This document shows, in pieces, positions 19,951-29,259 of a stretch of 64,000 nt of DNA. Under the pieces are notes generated by a model that did not search any database, was not told where the DNA came from, and saw nothing but the letters and a program-made list of their open reading frames with translations. Within the stretch, counting starts at the first letter, position 1. Every line of letters begins with the position of its first letter. A program made the translations under genes and the position numbers. Origin of the DNA: CBDCNP01 sp965222425 (GTDB lineage: Bacteria > Acidobacteriota > Vicinamibacteria > Marinacidobacterales > DATDRI01); contig CBDCTW010000017.1 of assembly GCA_965222425.1 (NCBI GenBank), forward strand, positions 124,001 to 188,000. Direction: 5' to 3'.

Positions 19951-21286
19951 AACTCTTTTCTATGCATGGTCCTGTGTCTCTGGTTGGCATGTGGTTCCTC
20001 GCTTGGGCCGTTTACTGGTCGCTCGGTGCTTTCCGAGAACAGGATGATTCGATGGGCGTCGCGATGGCGCTCGGCGTCTTCTTCGTGCTTTTCTTGAGCG
20101 CCAGCCGTTTGAGCTTTCTCGGGATGCCTGGAGCGTTCTGGCCCCAGGTATTCGGGCTGGAACCTCGCCTGGCATTCGCGTTGGGTTTGTTGGCCATTTG
20201 GGTTCGGCTTCTCGGACAAGCACGAAGCGTCAAGTCGTTTCTGGTGGCCGGCATCACATGGGGTCTACTGGCATGGCTGGATCCCAGAATCGCCGCCTAC
20301 GCCGCGCTGAGCGCTGTGGTCTGGGTGGGAGTTGCCTGGAAGCTTTCTCGTGCGACCTGGAAAATGTTTCTCCCTTTGGCCGTCGGGCTCTTTTTGTTTC
20401 TTCCCTGGACCGGCGGTTTCGAGCCGGTGCACGTCTCTTCGGAGACTGGGACTTGGTATTTCGCTTTCGATCGATTGCTTTCTCTCACTCTCGACAAGGG
20501 GCTTGTGTTCTACTTGGCCCTTTTTTCAATAATGCGAATGGTGCGTGGCAAGAGACTCCCGGAGCTTCATTTTGCGGTTGTCGTGATCACGGGTTTCGGA
20601 CTGTGGATAGCATCCTGTCTTTTCTGTGTCGGTGAGCTTGCTGGTCGACCCCCGGCTTCTCGGTTTGTCGCTCAACTTGCTGGTAGCGATGGCGGCGGGT
20701 CAGGTTATCTATGGCCTGCTAATGTGGTTGGAAGGAAAAGCCCGGGAGATCCCGGACAGCGTTCCTCGGCTCCCGCGTTCCCTCGAAAAACTGTCTCTAA
20801 CCGTAGTCGGCACCGCCGCACTGGTCGGGGCGTCGCTTCCCTGGTGTTTCCCCTTTTGGTGGCATCCGGTTTTGATGGACTCCGTTTACCGCGAAAGCCT
20901 CGAGCCCATCGCACCGCAGTTCCGACCTCTTTCCGCGTGGATCCTGGCGGAAACGGAACCGGACGCGGTGTTCGTGGCCGGCCCAAGCTACTCTCCTTGG
21001 ATTCCGGCTCTGACCGGGAGGCGGGTGCTACTTGTCGAAGGTACCGGCGAGCTTCCTCAAGATGTTGTCGCCCGTCGGCGGGCCGAGTCGTGGTTCGCCG
21101 AATCAGGCGATCCGAACAAGATTCGACAGGCCGCTGCTCAATGGGACCTGACCCATCTGGCATGGGGACGCCCTAGATGCCGACGGGCCGCTCGATGTCC
21201 GCTACCCGTTCTTCGAGAGGCGTCCGGAGTTTTCTCTGGAGTGGCACCAAGGTCGGTGGATTCGCGTCTATGCCTTCCGGCCCTAG
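19951..21286 (+). pseudogene. Membrane glycosyltransferase-like gene, 5' end lost to IS3, frameshifted
   Basis: Immediately after the IS3 end, an open frame encodes a membrane protein (MGVAMALGVFFVLF, SFLVAGITWGLLAWLDPR) without its own start; the frame simply continues out of the IS terminal repeat. The frame shifts near 20630 (IASCLFC to VSLLVDPRLLG) and again near 21165 (THLAWG to DALDADGPLDVRYPFFERRPE), ending at TAG 21284-21286. The pieced product has about eight helices and a soluble C-terminal part (VFVAGPSYSPWIPALTGR), the pattern of the other GT39-like proteins of the locus. It is almost certainly non-functional. Confidence 0.7.
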
Positions 21287-21503
21287 CGTCCGAGACCGGC
21301 GAGCGAGCAAAAGGTTTGGAGATCCCCTCGATACCTCGCAGCCCAGAAGATCAGAAGCCCGGCAACGATGAAGACCGCGGCCACCTTGCCGGCGCGATTC
21401 CGGCCCGCGATCTCCAGGACACTCGCGCTCGCCGTGATCCGTTTCTGATTTCATTCCCCAACCGGATCCGAGCTTCGCGATCGCTGCCACGGGGTTATCG
21501 ACC
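21287..21503. other. Short non-coding interval with a possible transmembrane remnant
   Basis: No confident gene. On the minus strand a frame from about 21446 to 21290 encodes one strongly hydrophobic segment (AAVFIVAGLLIFWAARYRGD) followed by a stop, but it follows a TGA and lacks a start. It could be the tail of a lost membrane gene. No terminator-like hairpin is obvious between the two converging genes. Confidence 0.3.
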
Positions 21504-22913
21504 CTAGTGGTCTAAATGCTTCTCTAGAATGTATGCCACGCAAGCGGTGAGCTTCTTGGCGTAACCCACATGCAGAAATTCATTGGGGCCGTGGGCGTTG
21601 CTCTTCGGTCCCAGCACTCCGGTGACTACGAACTGCGCCTGCGGAAACTTCTCGCCCAGCATCCCCATGAAGGGAATCGAGCCACCCTCGCCCATGTGTA
21701 AGGCCGGCTTGCCGTAGAACGCCTCGGATGCCCCGTTGATCGCCTCGTCGAGCCATGGTGCCAGCTCCGGCGCGTCCCAGCCCCGGGCCGGTTCGTGAAA
21801 GTCGACCGTTACCTTGGCTCCGTACGGCGGATCCTTTTCGAGTAGCTCCTTTACCATCGCTTGAGCCTTCTCGGTAGACAGCGTCGGTGGCAGTCGAAGC
21901 GATAGATTGAGGGTCGTGTATGGCCGAAGGACGTTTCCGGCGTTCTCGACAGAGGGAATCCCCTCCTGTCCGGTGATCTCGAGCTGCGGACGCCATGTAC
22001 GATTCAGGATCAGCTCCATAGGGTCCTCCTCGACCGGCCGCATGGTTTCCGTCCACGGGAACTTGCTGTACACCTCGTCCTTCAGAACAGCGGCGACCCG
22101 CTGCGCTTGCTCGAGTCGCTGCTCGGGAATCGGCGCTCGAAGACCCTCGGGCCGGATCTCACCCGACGTGGCGTCCTCCAAACGATCCAACAAAGGTCGC
22201 AGTATGCGGAAAGAGGAGGGCACGATGCCGCTGGCATCGCCGGAATGGACACCTTCGTGGAGGACCTGGACCTTGAGCGTTCCACCTACCAGGCCGCGCA
22301 GCGAAGTCGTCGACCAGAACTGATCGTAATTGCCGGCTCCCGAGTCCAGACAAACCACGAGCTCGGGTTGGCCCAGCAGCTTCTCGAAATGATCGACATA
22401 GGGCGGCAGATCCGGCGACCCGCTCTCCTCGGAAAACTCGAGGAGGAGTACCACCCGTGCGTGATCCACACTCTGTTCCCGCAGCGCTCCTAAGGCACAG
22501 AGCGATGCAAACACCGCGTAACCGTCGTCGGCGCCTCCTCGACCGTAGAGCCTTTCGCCGTCCATCACAGGGTTCCAAGGCCCGAGGCCGTTCCGCCAGC
22601 CGGTCATTTCTGGCTGTTTATCCAGATGACCGTACATCAGGACCGTCCGCTCGGTTTTCCCCGGAACCTCGAGAAGCAGCAGGGGCGTCCGATTGGGCAA
22701 TCGACCGACATGCAGCGTCGAGCCTTCGGGCCGGTGCGCCTCGACCCACTCCTTCACGAACTCGAGCGCTTTCTCCATGTGCCCGTGCTTCTCCCACTCG
22801 GCATCGAACATCGGAGATACGTTGGGGATGCGAATGTAGTTTTGGATAGTGGGAAGAATCTCCTTGTCCCAAAACCCGTCGACGAAGCTTTGGGTTATCT
22901 CTTGGCTTGCCAT
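21504..22913 (-). CDS. M20-family metallopeptidase (dipeptidase-like)
   Basis: Length is 469 residues from the ATG at 22913, which has AGGAG eight bases upstream; a longer start at 22961 lacks a site. The M20 metal ligands are in place: YGHLDKQPE (H96, D98), GRGGADDG with the bridging Asp near 129, the FSEESGSPD Glu pair (162-163), and NAHGPNE near the end. A lid domain lies at residues 210-330. It hydrolyses dipeptides or related amides using two zinc ions, in the cytoplasm since no signal peptide is present. It stands alone between two decayed regions. Confidence 0.9.
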   Translation of the reverse strand: MASQEITQSFVDGFWDKEILPTIQNYIRIPNVSPMFDAEWEKHGHMEKALEFVKEWVEAHRPEGSTLHVGRLPNRTPLLLLEVPGKTERTVLMYGHLDKQPEMTGWRNGLGPWNPVMDGERLYGRGGADDGYAVFASLCALGALREQSVDHARVVLLLEFSEESGSPDLPPYVDHFEKLLGQPELVVCLDSGAGNYDQFWSTTSLRGLVGGTLKVQVLHEGVHSGDASGIVPSSFRILRPLLDRLEDATSGEIRPEGLRAPIPEQRLEQAQRVAAVLKDEVYSKFPWTETMRPVEEDPMELILNRTWRPQLEITGQEGIPSVENAGNVLRPYTTLNLSLRLPPTLSTEKAQAMVKELLEKDPPYGAKVTVDFHEPARGWDAPELAPWLDEAINGASEAFYGKPALHMGEGGSIPFMGMLGEKFPQAQFVVTGVLGPKSNAHGPNEFLHVGYAKKLTACVAYILEKHLDH

Positions 22914-23055
22914 ATCTGCTTCTCCTGAAATCAATGCCTGGTGCGATCTCGTGCCGGGCAACCTCGGCTCCCCGAAGGGCGATGACCTCGAGGCAGGGCC
23001 ATCTTATCGCGATCACGCCTATCCTGGTCCAGCCCTGACCTCCGATATAATCGTG

Positions 23056-24514
23056 GGGGATGTCCCGGCCGCTGTTGAATTTGGTCGGGTAGCGGCGGCA
23101 CCTGTGAATACTCTTAGGCAGCAAACTCATCGCTGTCAAGAGATTTCTGTTTGCTTCTAAGCGCTGAACGAGAGCGCCCATATGGCGATAGCCTTTGATA
23201 CGCCGGAACTTTTTCTGCGCGGTGACGACGCCAAGAGCGGTCCATCGGCGAACCATGGAAGGACTCTTCCAACGCTTGACGTTTCTCGATACTCTGCGAA
23301 TGGTTCCGTTGAGATTTTCAATGGCGTTCGTCGTGGCAAGAGATTGGCGAAGTAAGGCGGGCGGCGCGAGCTTCACGACCGTGAGTGTTTCTTCCATCCC
23401 TTCACGAAGGCTTCCGGCAGCTTCGTCGTAGCCGTTTCGCTCGAGCCACGACACCAATGCCTGAAGTCGCTTGCGCGCCTTGTCGGCACTCTTGCACTTG
23501 TAGGCTTCCTTCATCGTCTGGAGCACGTAGGCGTGACGAGACTTGGGAAGGTACGAGCGAAGATTTCGGAGTTTATGGATCTGGCACCTTTGGATGACCG
23601 CGAGGTCCCCCAAAACGTCGACGAGTGCCTTGCGGATGCCTTTGCCTCCGTCCACTACGCAGAGAATCGACTCATCGACGCGCAAGCCTCGCTCGAGAAG
23701 GTCCTGCAACATCGCGGTGCACACCCGGGAGTTCTCCGTCGAGCCCAGCCATATACCCAGGGGCACCTTCGTTCCATCTATTGTGATACCTAGAGTTACG
23801 ACGACGGTCTGTCCGGCCACCTCAAGGCCATCCAGCATCAGTGCCGCAAGCTCGAACTCCTCTAGCCGCCGAGACAGGTATTCCTCGAGCTTCTTAGTCG
23901 TCTGGCTCACGAGGTGACGGCTGGCGGCACTCTTACTCGTGCCACGAGACTTCAACTTGGCCGCGGGTTTGTCCAGACTCGATTCGTAATTTCGGGTCGA
24001 TACGCCCACCAAGATCTGATTCAACACTCGCTCTGGAAGCGGGTCTTCTTCGCGGAAGGCTTCGAAGTGTGGAAGCGACGCCTCCGCGCCCGACTTCGAG
24101 CGAACTCGAGGTCGCGACACTTGGATGCGACGACCACCGAAGCTCAGCTCTCCGTTCGTGCTCCCCCAGTGGTTATGAGTTCGCTCCTTCTCGTGCTTGC
24201 CCTTGAGCCCCGCGATCTCCTCGGCGTCCTCTCTGAGCAGTAGGTGCAGAGCTGTCAGTCCTTGCTCGTACACCCATTCCGTCAGATCCGCCTTCGTGGC
24301 CGCGATCCCAGCTATCATCGGTAGCAGTATCTGACCGACTTGGCCAACTACCTTGCCCGTAGGCGAGTGCGTTTGCTTTCTTACTGGCTTCTTTGATTTC
24401 CTAGGCATTGGTGGCTCCTTGTCCCTCTCTGGAGACGGTTTATTGGCAGACCTATTCTTAGGCCGGCCAAGGAGCCGCCGCTACCCCAAATTCAACATCC
24501 GGCGGGACATCCCC
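23056..24514 (-). mobile_element. IS256-family element copy B, full length, no target duplication
   Basis: The 1459-bp element is bounded by GGGGATGTCCC ends: the transposase-proximal end at 24514 and the distal end at 23056. It matches copy D apart from small differences, including changes in the distal repeat. Flanking 8-mers are TAATCGTG and TTCACGAA, which do not match, whereas copy D has a perfect duplication. One flank must therefore have been replaced by recombination. The right flank is a gene cut in its zinc-binding motif. Confidence 0.92.
23114..24408 (-). CDS. IS256-family (Mutator-type) transposase, 3' frameshift
   Basis: It matches the 431-residue transposase of copy D, with DDE residues D193, D253 and E364 and the CxxH (275-278) of the family. 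A single base is missing near 23163 relative to copy D (GTTCA-GCGC against GTTCACGCGC). The last 15 residues are therefore lost and the frame runs out of the element to 22618 as an artificial 596-residue product. The catalytic core is intact, so activity is uncertain. Annotated here to the point equivalent to the normal stop. Confidence 0.88.
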
Positions 24515-25716
24515 TTCACGAAGACCATTACGACGTGGCAACTCTCGAAAGGTTGGATCGCAGAGTCACGATGCTGGTGCCCGACGTGTATCCGAATCAC
24601 CTGATCGCGTCACGGCTCAAGGGAATGGGCTTTGGCGACGTCCGGATGCTCGCGCTCGAAAGACCGGTAGAAGTGTCTCGCGATTTGACGATGGAAGTCA
24701 TCCCTCGCATGAACGCATTCGGCCAAGAGCTCGAGCACTACGAGAAACACGACATGGAATCGCTGGTCATCGACACCGGAGTCATCCTTTCCTCCGGCGG
24801 TCTCAAAGTCGTGCTCCTTGCTGATAATGTTCCATACTGCCCAGAAGATGCCGGGACGTCCCTAGAGCGAATGAAACACTGCGACCTTCTTGCTTTTTCC
24901 TACAACGGTGCCGCTTCTGACTATCCCCTTTGCTATAAGAATCTCAGTCCAGAGGAAAGACGCTCTATCGCGAACGAGCGAGAGGACAAGCGCGAGGCGG
25001 TCAATCGAGACTTCATCGACCTCATACAACCTCGGGCGTTGATGCCATATTCCTCCGAGTTCGCCTTGGCGGGGCCGATGGCAAAACAATTCGCCGACTG
25101 GTGCGGCGACGCCTGGTGGGCTCAAAAAAGGAAGGTGGTCGAGAGGTATACCGCCAGTACCGGACTGCCTACGTTCGGACCCTATGAAGGTGATGTGTTG
25201 ATCATCACCCCCGACGCTGGGTATGAGTTCGTGAGTCGGAGCCCCGAGCCTCCGACCCTCCACGAACTTGCATCGAGGCTGTTTTCTGAGACTCCGAACA
25301 CCCGCCATGGATACGCTCCGCTCCGCGAGCTGGGTGAAATCGATGCGCTAGTCGAGCGTGCGGCTTCACACATGTTCGAAAAGGTGAAGCAGTATCGGCT
25401 CGAGTCCGATTGGGTTCTTGGCCTTGCCCTGGACGACCCGGGGTGGCAAGCTCTGTACGTGGATTTTCGGGAGAAAAGCGTCGGCCGGCAGGAACCGAAG
25501 GGGCGCCCACTTCTCACCTGCATGTGCGAGGGGAACTATCTCGCGGGTCTATTACGTGGGGAATGTCATTGGAACAACGCGATGATCTCGTTCAACCTGC
25601 GATGGACTAGGGTTCCTAACGTCTTCGATCGTCCACTCTACGACGCGTTGAACTATTTCCATGTGCCGCGCGCCGTTCAGTTATCCGCGGCTCCTACCCA
25701 GAAGGCCCAGGCTTGA
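24515..25716 (+). pseudogene. Metallo-beta-lactamase-fold hydrolase, N-terminus removed by IS256
   Basis: The first codons after the IS end read HEDHYDVATLERL, the second half of the HxHxDH zinc motif. The N-terminal strands and the first His are therefore missing. The rest is well preserved: VTMLVPDVYPNHLI, VIDTGVILSSGGLKVVLLADN (the Asp/His strand region), and a long C-terminal part. The pattern resembles the UlaG/CMP-N-acetylneuraminate hydroxylase-like branch, so a sugar-nucleotide or glycan substrate is possible. GTG at 24535 could restart translation, but the product would lack metal ligands. The C-terminus ends normally 27 bp before the sulfotransferase gene. Confidence 0.7.
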
Positions 25717-25743
25717 ACTGCTCTCCTTGATAGGGATTTCGAC

Positions 25744-26418
25744 ATGACGATGGTATCTCACAGCCATAGGTTCATTTTCTTCCACAACGTCAAGGTGGCG
25801 GGAAACAGCATCAAGAAGGGGCTCAAAGAATGTAACGATACTCTTTACGTTGCCTTTGTCATTCGCTCTCTCGGACGGTGGATGGATGTCGACGATCTGT
25901 ATCGAAAGAAGTTCTTCCCGGATAGGTTGAAGGCCTTACCGAAGCACCTCAAGGCCCGTGATGTAAGGGGGATGGCGTCTCCGAAGCTGTTCGACAATTT
26001 TTAAAGTTTATCTTCGTGCGGAACCCATGGGATCGGCAAGTGTCACTCTACCACTACATACTGAGACGACCAATACATCCCAAACACAAAATCGTGAAGT
26101 CACTGAAAAATTTCGAAGAGTACGTGCGGTGGAGAGTCGATGGAAATGTCAAGCTGCAGAAAGATCAACTCACGGATGAATATGGGAACCAAATCGTTGA
26201 TTTTATCGGGAGGTATGAACGACTGAGCGAAGACCTTTAACATGTGTGCAAAGTTGTTGGCGTGGAGGCGACCTTGCCGCATTTGAACAAGTCGGCGCAC
26301 GGCGATTACAGGTCGTACTATGACAGTCGTATGATCGAGTCGATGTCGGTGGCCTATGATGTCGGTGGCCTATAAGGAAGATATCGACTTCTTTGGCCAC
26401 ACGATCGACAATGCATAG
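25744..26418 (+). pseudogene. Sulfotransferase-family protein with frameshifts and a 16-bp tandem duplication
   Basis: The N-terminal piece carries FFHNVKVAGNSI, the 5'-phosphosulfate-binding loop of PAPS-dependent sulfotransferases (Sulfotransfer_2 type). After TAA at 26002-26004 in a T-rich run, the next frame gives FIFVRNPWDRQVSLYHY, the 3'-phosphate-binding motif. A further TAA follows SEDL at 26238-26240. A tandem repeat at 26342-26373 then shifts the frame once more; without it the protein would end KEDIDFFGHTIDNA at 26416-26418. Such enzymes move sulfate from PAPS to a sugar hydroxyl. It lies 27 bp after the metallo-beta-lactamase-fold gene. Confidence 0.75.
26342..26373. repeat. Perfect 16-bp tandem duplication
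   Basis: GATGTCGGTGGCCTAT occurs twice back to back (26342-26357 and 26358-26373) within the end of the sulfotransferase gene. Sixteen is not a multiple of three, so the duplication shifts the frame. Removing one copy restores a sensible C-terminus. This is typical of replication slippage in a gene no longer under selection. Confidence 0.95.
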
Positions 26419-26439
26419 AGCTCAACGATCGCTGCCAGC

Positions 26440-26683
26440 GAGGCGAACGCTTAACCATCCGAATGACACCAAGGCTCGGAATTCGAACGGGGGTGAGGCG
26501 GTAAAGATACAGGATGTTGTCACCTCGATGGAGGAGCGACCGCTCGATTCTAAATTTCAGCATCGCTCCGTCGGGACGCCCAAGCGTTACAACATTGATG
26601 CCGAATTTCAACTCGATAGGCGCCGGTTCTTGACCCTCCGGCTGTAGGGAGGCCAGCTGCATCTGGAACTTATTCTCTTTCAT
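26440..26683 (-). pseudogene. Possible gene remnant of unknown function
   Basis: From an ATG at 26683 the minus frame reads through regular beta-type sequence (LASLQPEGQEP, GINVVTLGRPDGAMLKFRI, GDNILYLYRL) before degenerating near 26440. The composition looks like real coding sequence and like the beta-sandwich regions of the locus. No family is recognised and both ends are ill-defined. A shadow frame remains possible, but the plus strand here is not coding for anything better. Confidence 0.35.
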
Positions 26684-26695
26684 CGCAGCGGATTT

Positions 26696-27236
26696 TTGGT
26701 GATGCGGCGCCGGACGTTCCATGGGCACGGCAAGCTGTTCCTCGAGCTAAGGAACGGCGAGCTCGTGGTCAAGAATGTGCCCGTACCCCGCGGGGCTTTC
26801 TACGCCCCGTGGGTTGCTCGGAACCTACGAATTCTAGATAGATTGAGGACGGTCCAGATCCTACGCTCGGTGCTACCGGGTGCGGCCAGACGCGAGCGAC
26901 CTGATGCTGCGGAGAGCCGTGCGGTGCTGCTGAACCTAATCGAGGAGTTGTTCGAGCTCAATCGCTCCAAGGACAGCCTCTTGATAGTTGTGTTCGTACC
27001 GACGCGCGCCGACTGCGCTTCAGATTGCGTTTTTCGATCTTGTCCGCGGGATCCGAAAAATCCCGCCCCACGAATTGGGGTCGTTGTTTATCACTAACGA
27101 ATCCGGGATTTACGAGTCGGCGGGAGGGCACTATTCAGTCAAAGGGAACGAGTACATCGCCGATCTGCTCCTCGAAGCGCTAGCCGAAAATCCGGAATTC
27201 TCAACTCGCCTGGCCGAGCTCGAGCTCCAGTATTGA
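26696..27236 (+). pseudogene. SGNH/GDSL-like hydrolase remnant, frameshifted
   Basis: The sequence KLFLELRNGELVVKNVPVP begins without the family's N-terminal GDS block, so the 5' part is lost. The frame moves near 27015 from IVVFVPTRAD to LQIAFFDLVRG. The end has GGHYSVKGNEYIADLLLE, matching the catalytic His region (DxxH...GN) of SGNH hydrolases found in exopolysaccharide loci, where they add or remove acyl groups. The gene ends at TGA 27236, just before the convergent DUF2304 gene. It is non-functional as it stands. Confidence 0.6.
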
Positions 27237-27237
27237 C

Positions 27238-27551
27238 CTAGTCGGGTTCGTCCTCTGCAGCGTCCGGTCCGGCCTTCGGGGCCTTGACTCTCAACAGCGC
27301 CATGGCTTGAGTCAGCTCCTTGACCTGATTGGTCAAGCCCGAGATCTTCACCGAGAAGTGGAGACTCACAAGAACCAGGAAGATCAGCGCGAAGAAAAAC
27401 AGTGTCGATGTGGGTAGAGCGGCCCCGATGAGGTGAGTGATTTTCCGAAGCAGACCGTACCAAAGGGAGAGGATGAGGATAACGCCGCCGGTCAGAATCC
27501 ACAAGATGGCGTACTCTTCTCGCAGCCGCCTCTTGCGTACCAGCTCGACGA
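27238..27551 (-). pseudogene. DUF2304 membrane protein, 5' end removed by IS256 copy C
   Basis: The frame is open from the IS junction at 27551 to TAG at 27238-27240 (about 104 codons). It starts RKRRLREEYAILWILTG, the conserved core of DUF2304, then two helices and a coiled-coil tail (VKISGLTNQVKELTQAMALL). Only roughly the first 15-20 residues are missing. These small membrane proteins usually sit beside DPM1-like glycosyltransferases, and the one at 1768-2481 lacks such a partner, so they may once have been neighbours. The loss of the start by IS insertion probably inactivates it. Confidence 0.75.
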
Positions 27552-28024
27552 GGGGATGTCCCGCCGGATGTTGAATTTGGGGTAGCGGCGGCTCCTTGGC
27601 CGGCCTAAGAATAGGTCTGCCAATAAACCGTCTCCAGAGGGGGACAAGGAGGCACCAATGCCTAGGAAATCAAAGAAGCCAGTAAGAAAGCAAACGCACT
27701 CGCCTACGGGCAAGGTAGTTGGCCAAGTCGGTCAGATACTGCTACCGATGATAGCTGGGATCGCGGCCACGAAGGCGGATCTGACGGAATGGGTGTACGA
27801 GCAAGGACTGACAGCTCTGCACCTACTGCTCAGAGAGGACGCCGAGGAGATCGCGGGGCTCAAGGGCAAGCACGAGAAGGAGCGAACTCATAACCACTGG
27901 GGGAGCACGAACGGAGAGCTGAGCTTCGGTGGTCGTCGCATCCAAGTGTCGCGACCTCGAGTTCGCTCGAAGTCGGGCGCGGAGGCGTCGCTTCCACACT
28001 TCGAAGCCTTCCGCGAAGAAGACC
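27552..28024 (+). mobile_element. IS256-family element copy C, 5' 473 bp only
   Basis: It begins with GGGGATGTCCC at 27552 and contains the leader and transposase codons 1-122 from the ATG at 27658, identical in protein sequence to copy D. It ends at 28024 inside the codons for EED, where IS3 copy 2 starts. The other two thirds of the element are not found beyond that IS3 copy. The left flank CTCGACGA lies within the DUF2304 gene. Confidence 0.92.
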
Positions 28025-28054
28025 TGAACCGCCCCGGGTTTTCCGGAGACTGTT

Positions 28055-28972
28055 TTAGTTGAGTCTCGCCATCTCTAGCGAGCCTTCCTGCGACCGATAG
28101 TAGTTCATCTCGTACTCGACGGGGGCGACATTTCCGATCGGCTCCAAGAGTCGTTGCGTGTTGTACCAATGGACCCACTCGAGGGTGGCGAACTCGACGT
28201 CCTCAGGACCACGCCAGGGCCCACGTCGACGGATCACCTCGGTCTTGTAGAGGCCGATGATGGATTCAGCCAAAGCGTTATCGTAAGAGTCGCCTCGGCT
28301 GCCGACGGACGGCTCAATACCCGCCTCGGCGAGCCGCTCGGTGTAACGGATCGAGACGTACTGCACGCCGCGGTCGCTGTGATGCACCAATGGGTGTTCT
28401 GGGTTTAGTCGGCGCTCGTGCAGCGCCTGCTCCAACGCATCGAGAGCGATGCCGGCAGTCAACGATGTCGTCGCTCGCCAACCGACGATGAGTCGAGCGA
28501 AGACGTCGATGACGAAGGCGACATACACGAAGCCGCGCCACGTGGCGATGTAGGTCAGGTCCGAAACCCAGAGCTCGTTCGGGCGTGTGGCGTTGAAGTC
28601 GCGCTCCACGAGGTCCATCGGGCGAGCGCCGCTCGAATCCGGCTTCGTCGTCTTGAATCGACGTCCACGGACCGCCCCCTGTAGACCCATTTCACGCATC
28701 AGACGGGCCACCGTGCATCGAGCCACGTCGCGGCCCTCACGGCACAGCTGACGCCAAACCTTGCGCACGCCATACACGTCAAAGTTCTCTTGCCGTACAC
28801 GACGAATCTCGCCGCGGAGTTGGACGTCGCGCTTCGCTCTCGCTGGCAGGCGGCTTGGGTCCTTCTCTCGCGCTTTCTGCTCGTAATAGGTCGACGGGGC
28901 GATCGGAAGCATCCGGCAGATCGGCTCGACCCCGTAACTCTCACGGTTCGCGTCCACGAACAACACATTCAC
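28055..28972 (-). CDS. IS3-family transposase OrfB, copy 2
   Basis: A 305-residue protein differing from copy 1 at only a couple of positions (Tyr for Cys near residue 67, Ser for Gly near 225). The triad D138, D200, E236 is kept. GTG at 28972 overlaps the orfA stop as GTGA. With orfA disrupted upstream, coupled synthesis is probably lost, but complementation in trans by copy 1 is possible. Confidence 0.93.
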   Translation of the reverse strand: MNVLFVDANRESYGVEPICRMLPIAPSTYYEQKAREKDPSRLPARAKRDVQLRGEIRRVRQENFDVYGVRKVWRQLCREGRDVARCTVARLMREMGLQGAVRGRRFKTTKPDSSGARPMDLVERDFNATRPNELWVSDLTYIATWRGFVYVAFVIDVFARLIVGWRATTSLTAGIALDALEQALHERRLNPEHPLVHHSDRGVQYVSIRYTERLAEAGIEPSVGSRGDSYDNALAESIIGLYKTEVIRRRGPWRGPEDVEFATLEWVHWYNTQRLLEPIGNVAPVEYEMNYYRSQEGSLEMARLN

Positions 28973-29259
28973 CTCGGTCGGCGGTCGAGCTCCGCCTGGG
29001 CGAAAAACGCCGACGCCTTGCGAAGGATCTCGTTCGCCCGCTTTAGCTCACGGTTCTCTCGCTCAGGCTCCTTCAGCCGCTGACGCTCGTCCGTCGTCAG
29101 TCCCGCTCGTTTCCCAGCATCACGCTCTGCTCGACGCACCCACGTGCGTAGCGTTTCCCGCGTACAGTCAATCTTCGACGCAATCGATGAGATCGCTGAC
29201 CACTGAGATTCGTGCTGAGCCTGCTGGTCGAAAACCATCCGCACTGCGCGCTCTTTTAC

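Noticed and set aside
23046..23051. A perfect TATAAT next to the end of IS256 copy B as a promoter.
   Set aside because: No -35 hexamer at proper spacing and no gene oriented to use it before the IS end.
22618..24408. A single 596-residue transposase gene.
   Set aside because: The last 165 residues come from a frameshift and DNA outside the IS; the normal protein is 431 residues, as in copy D.
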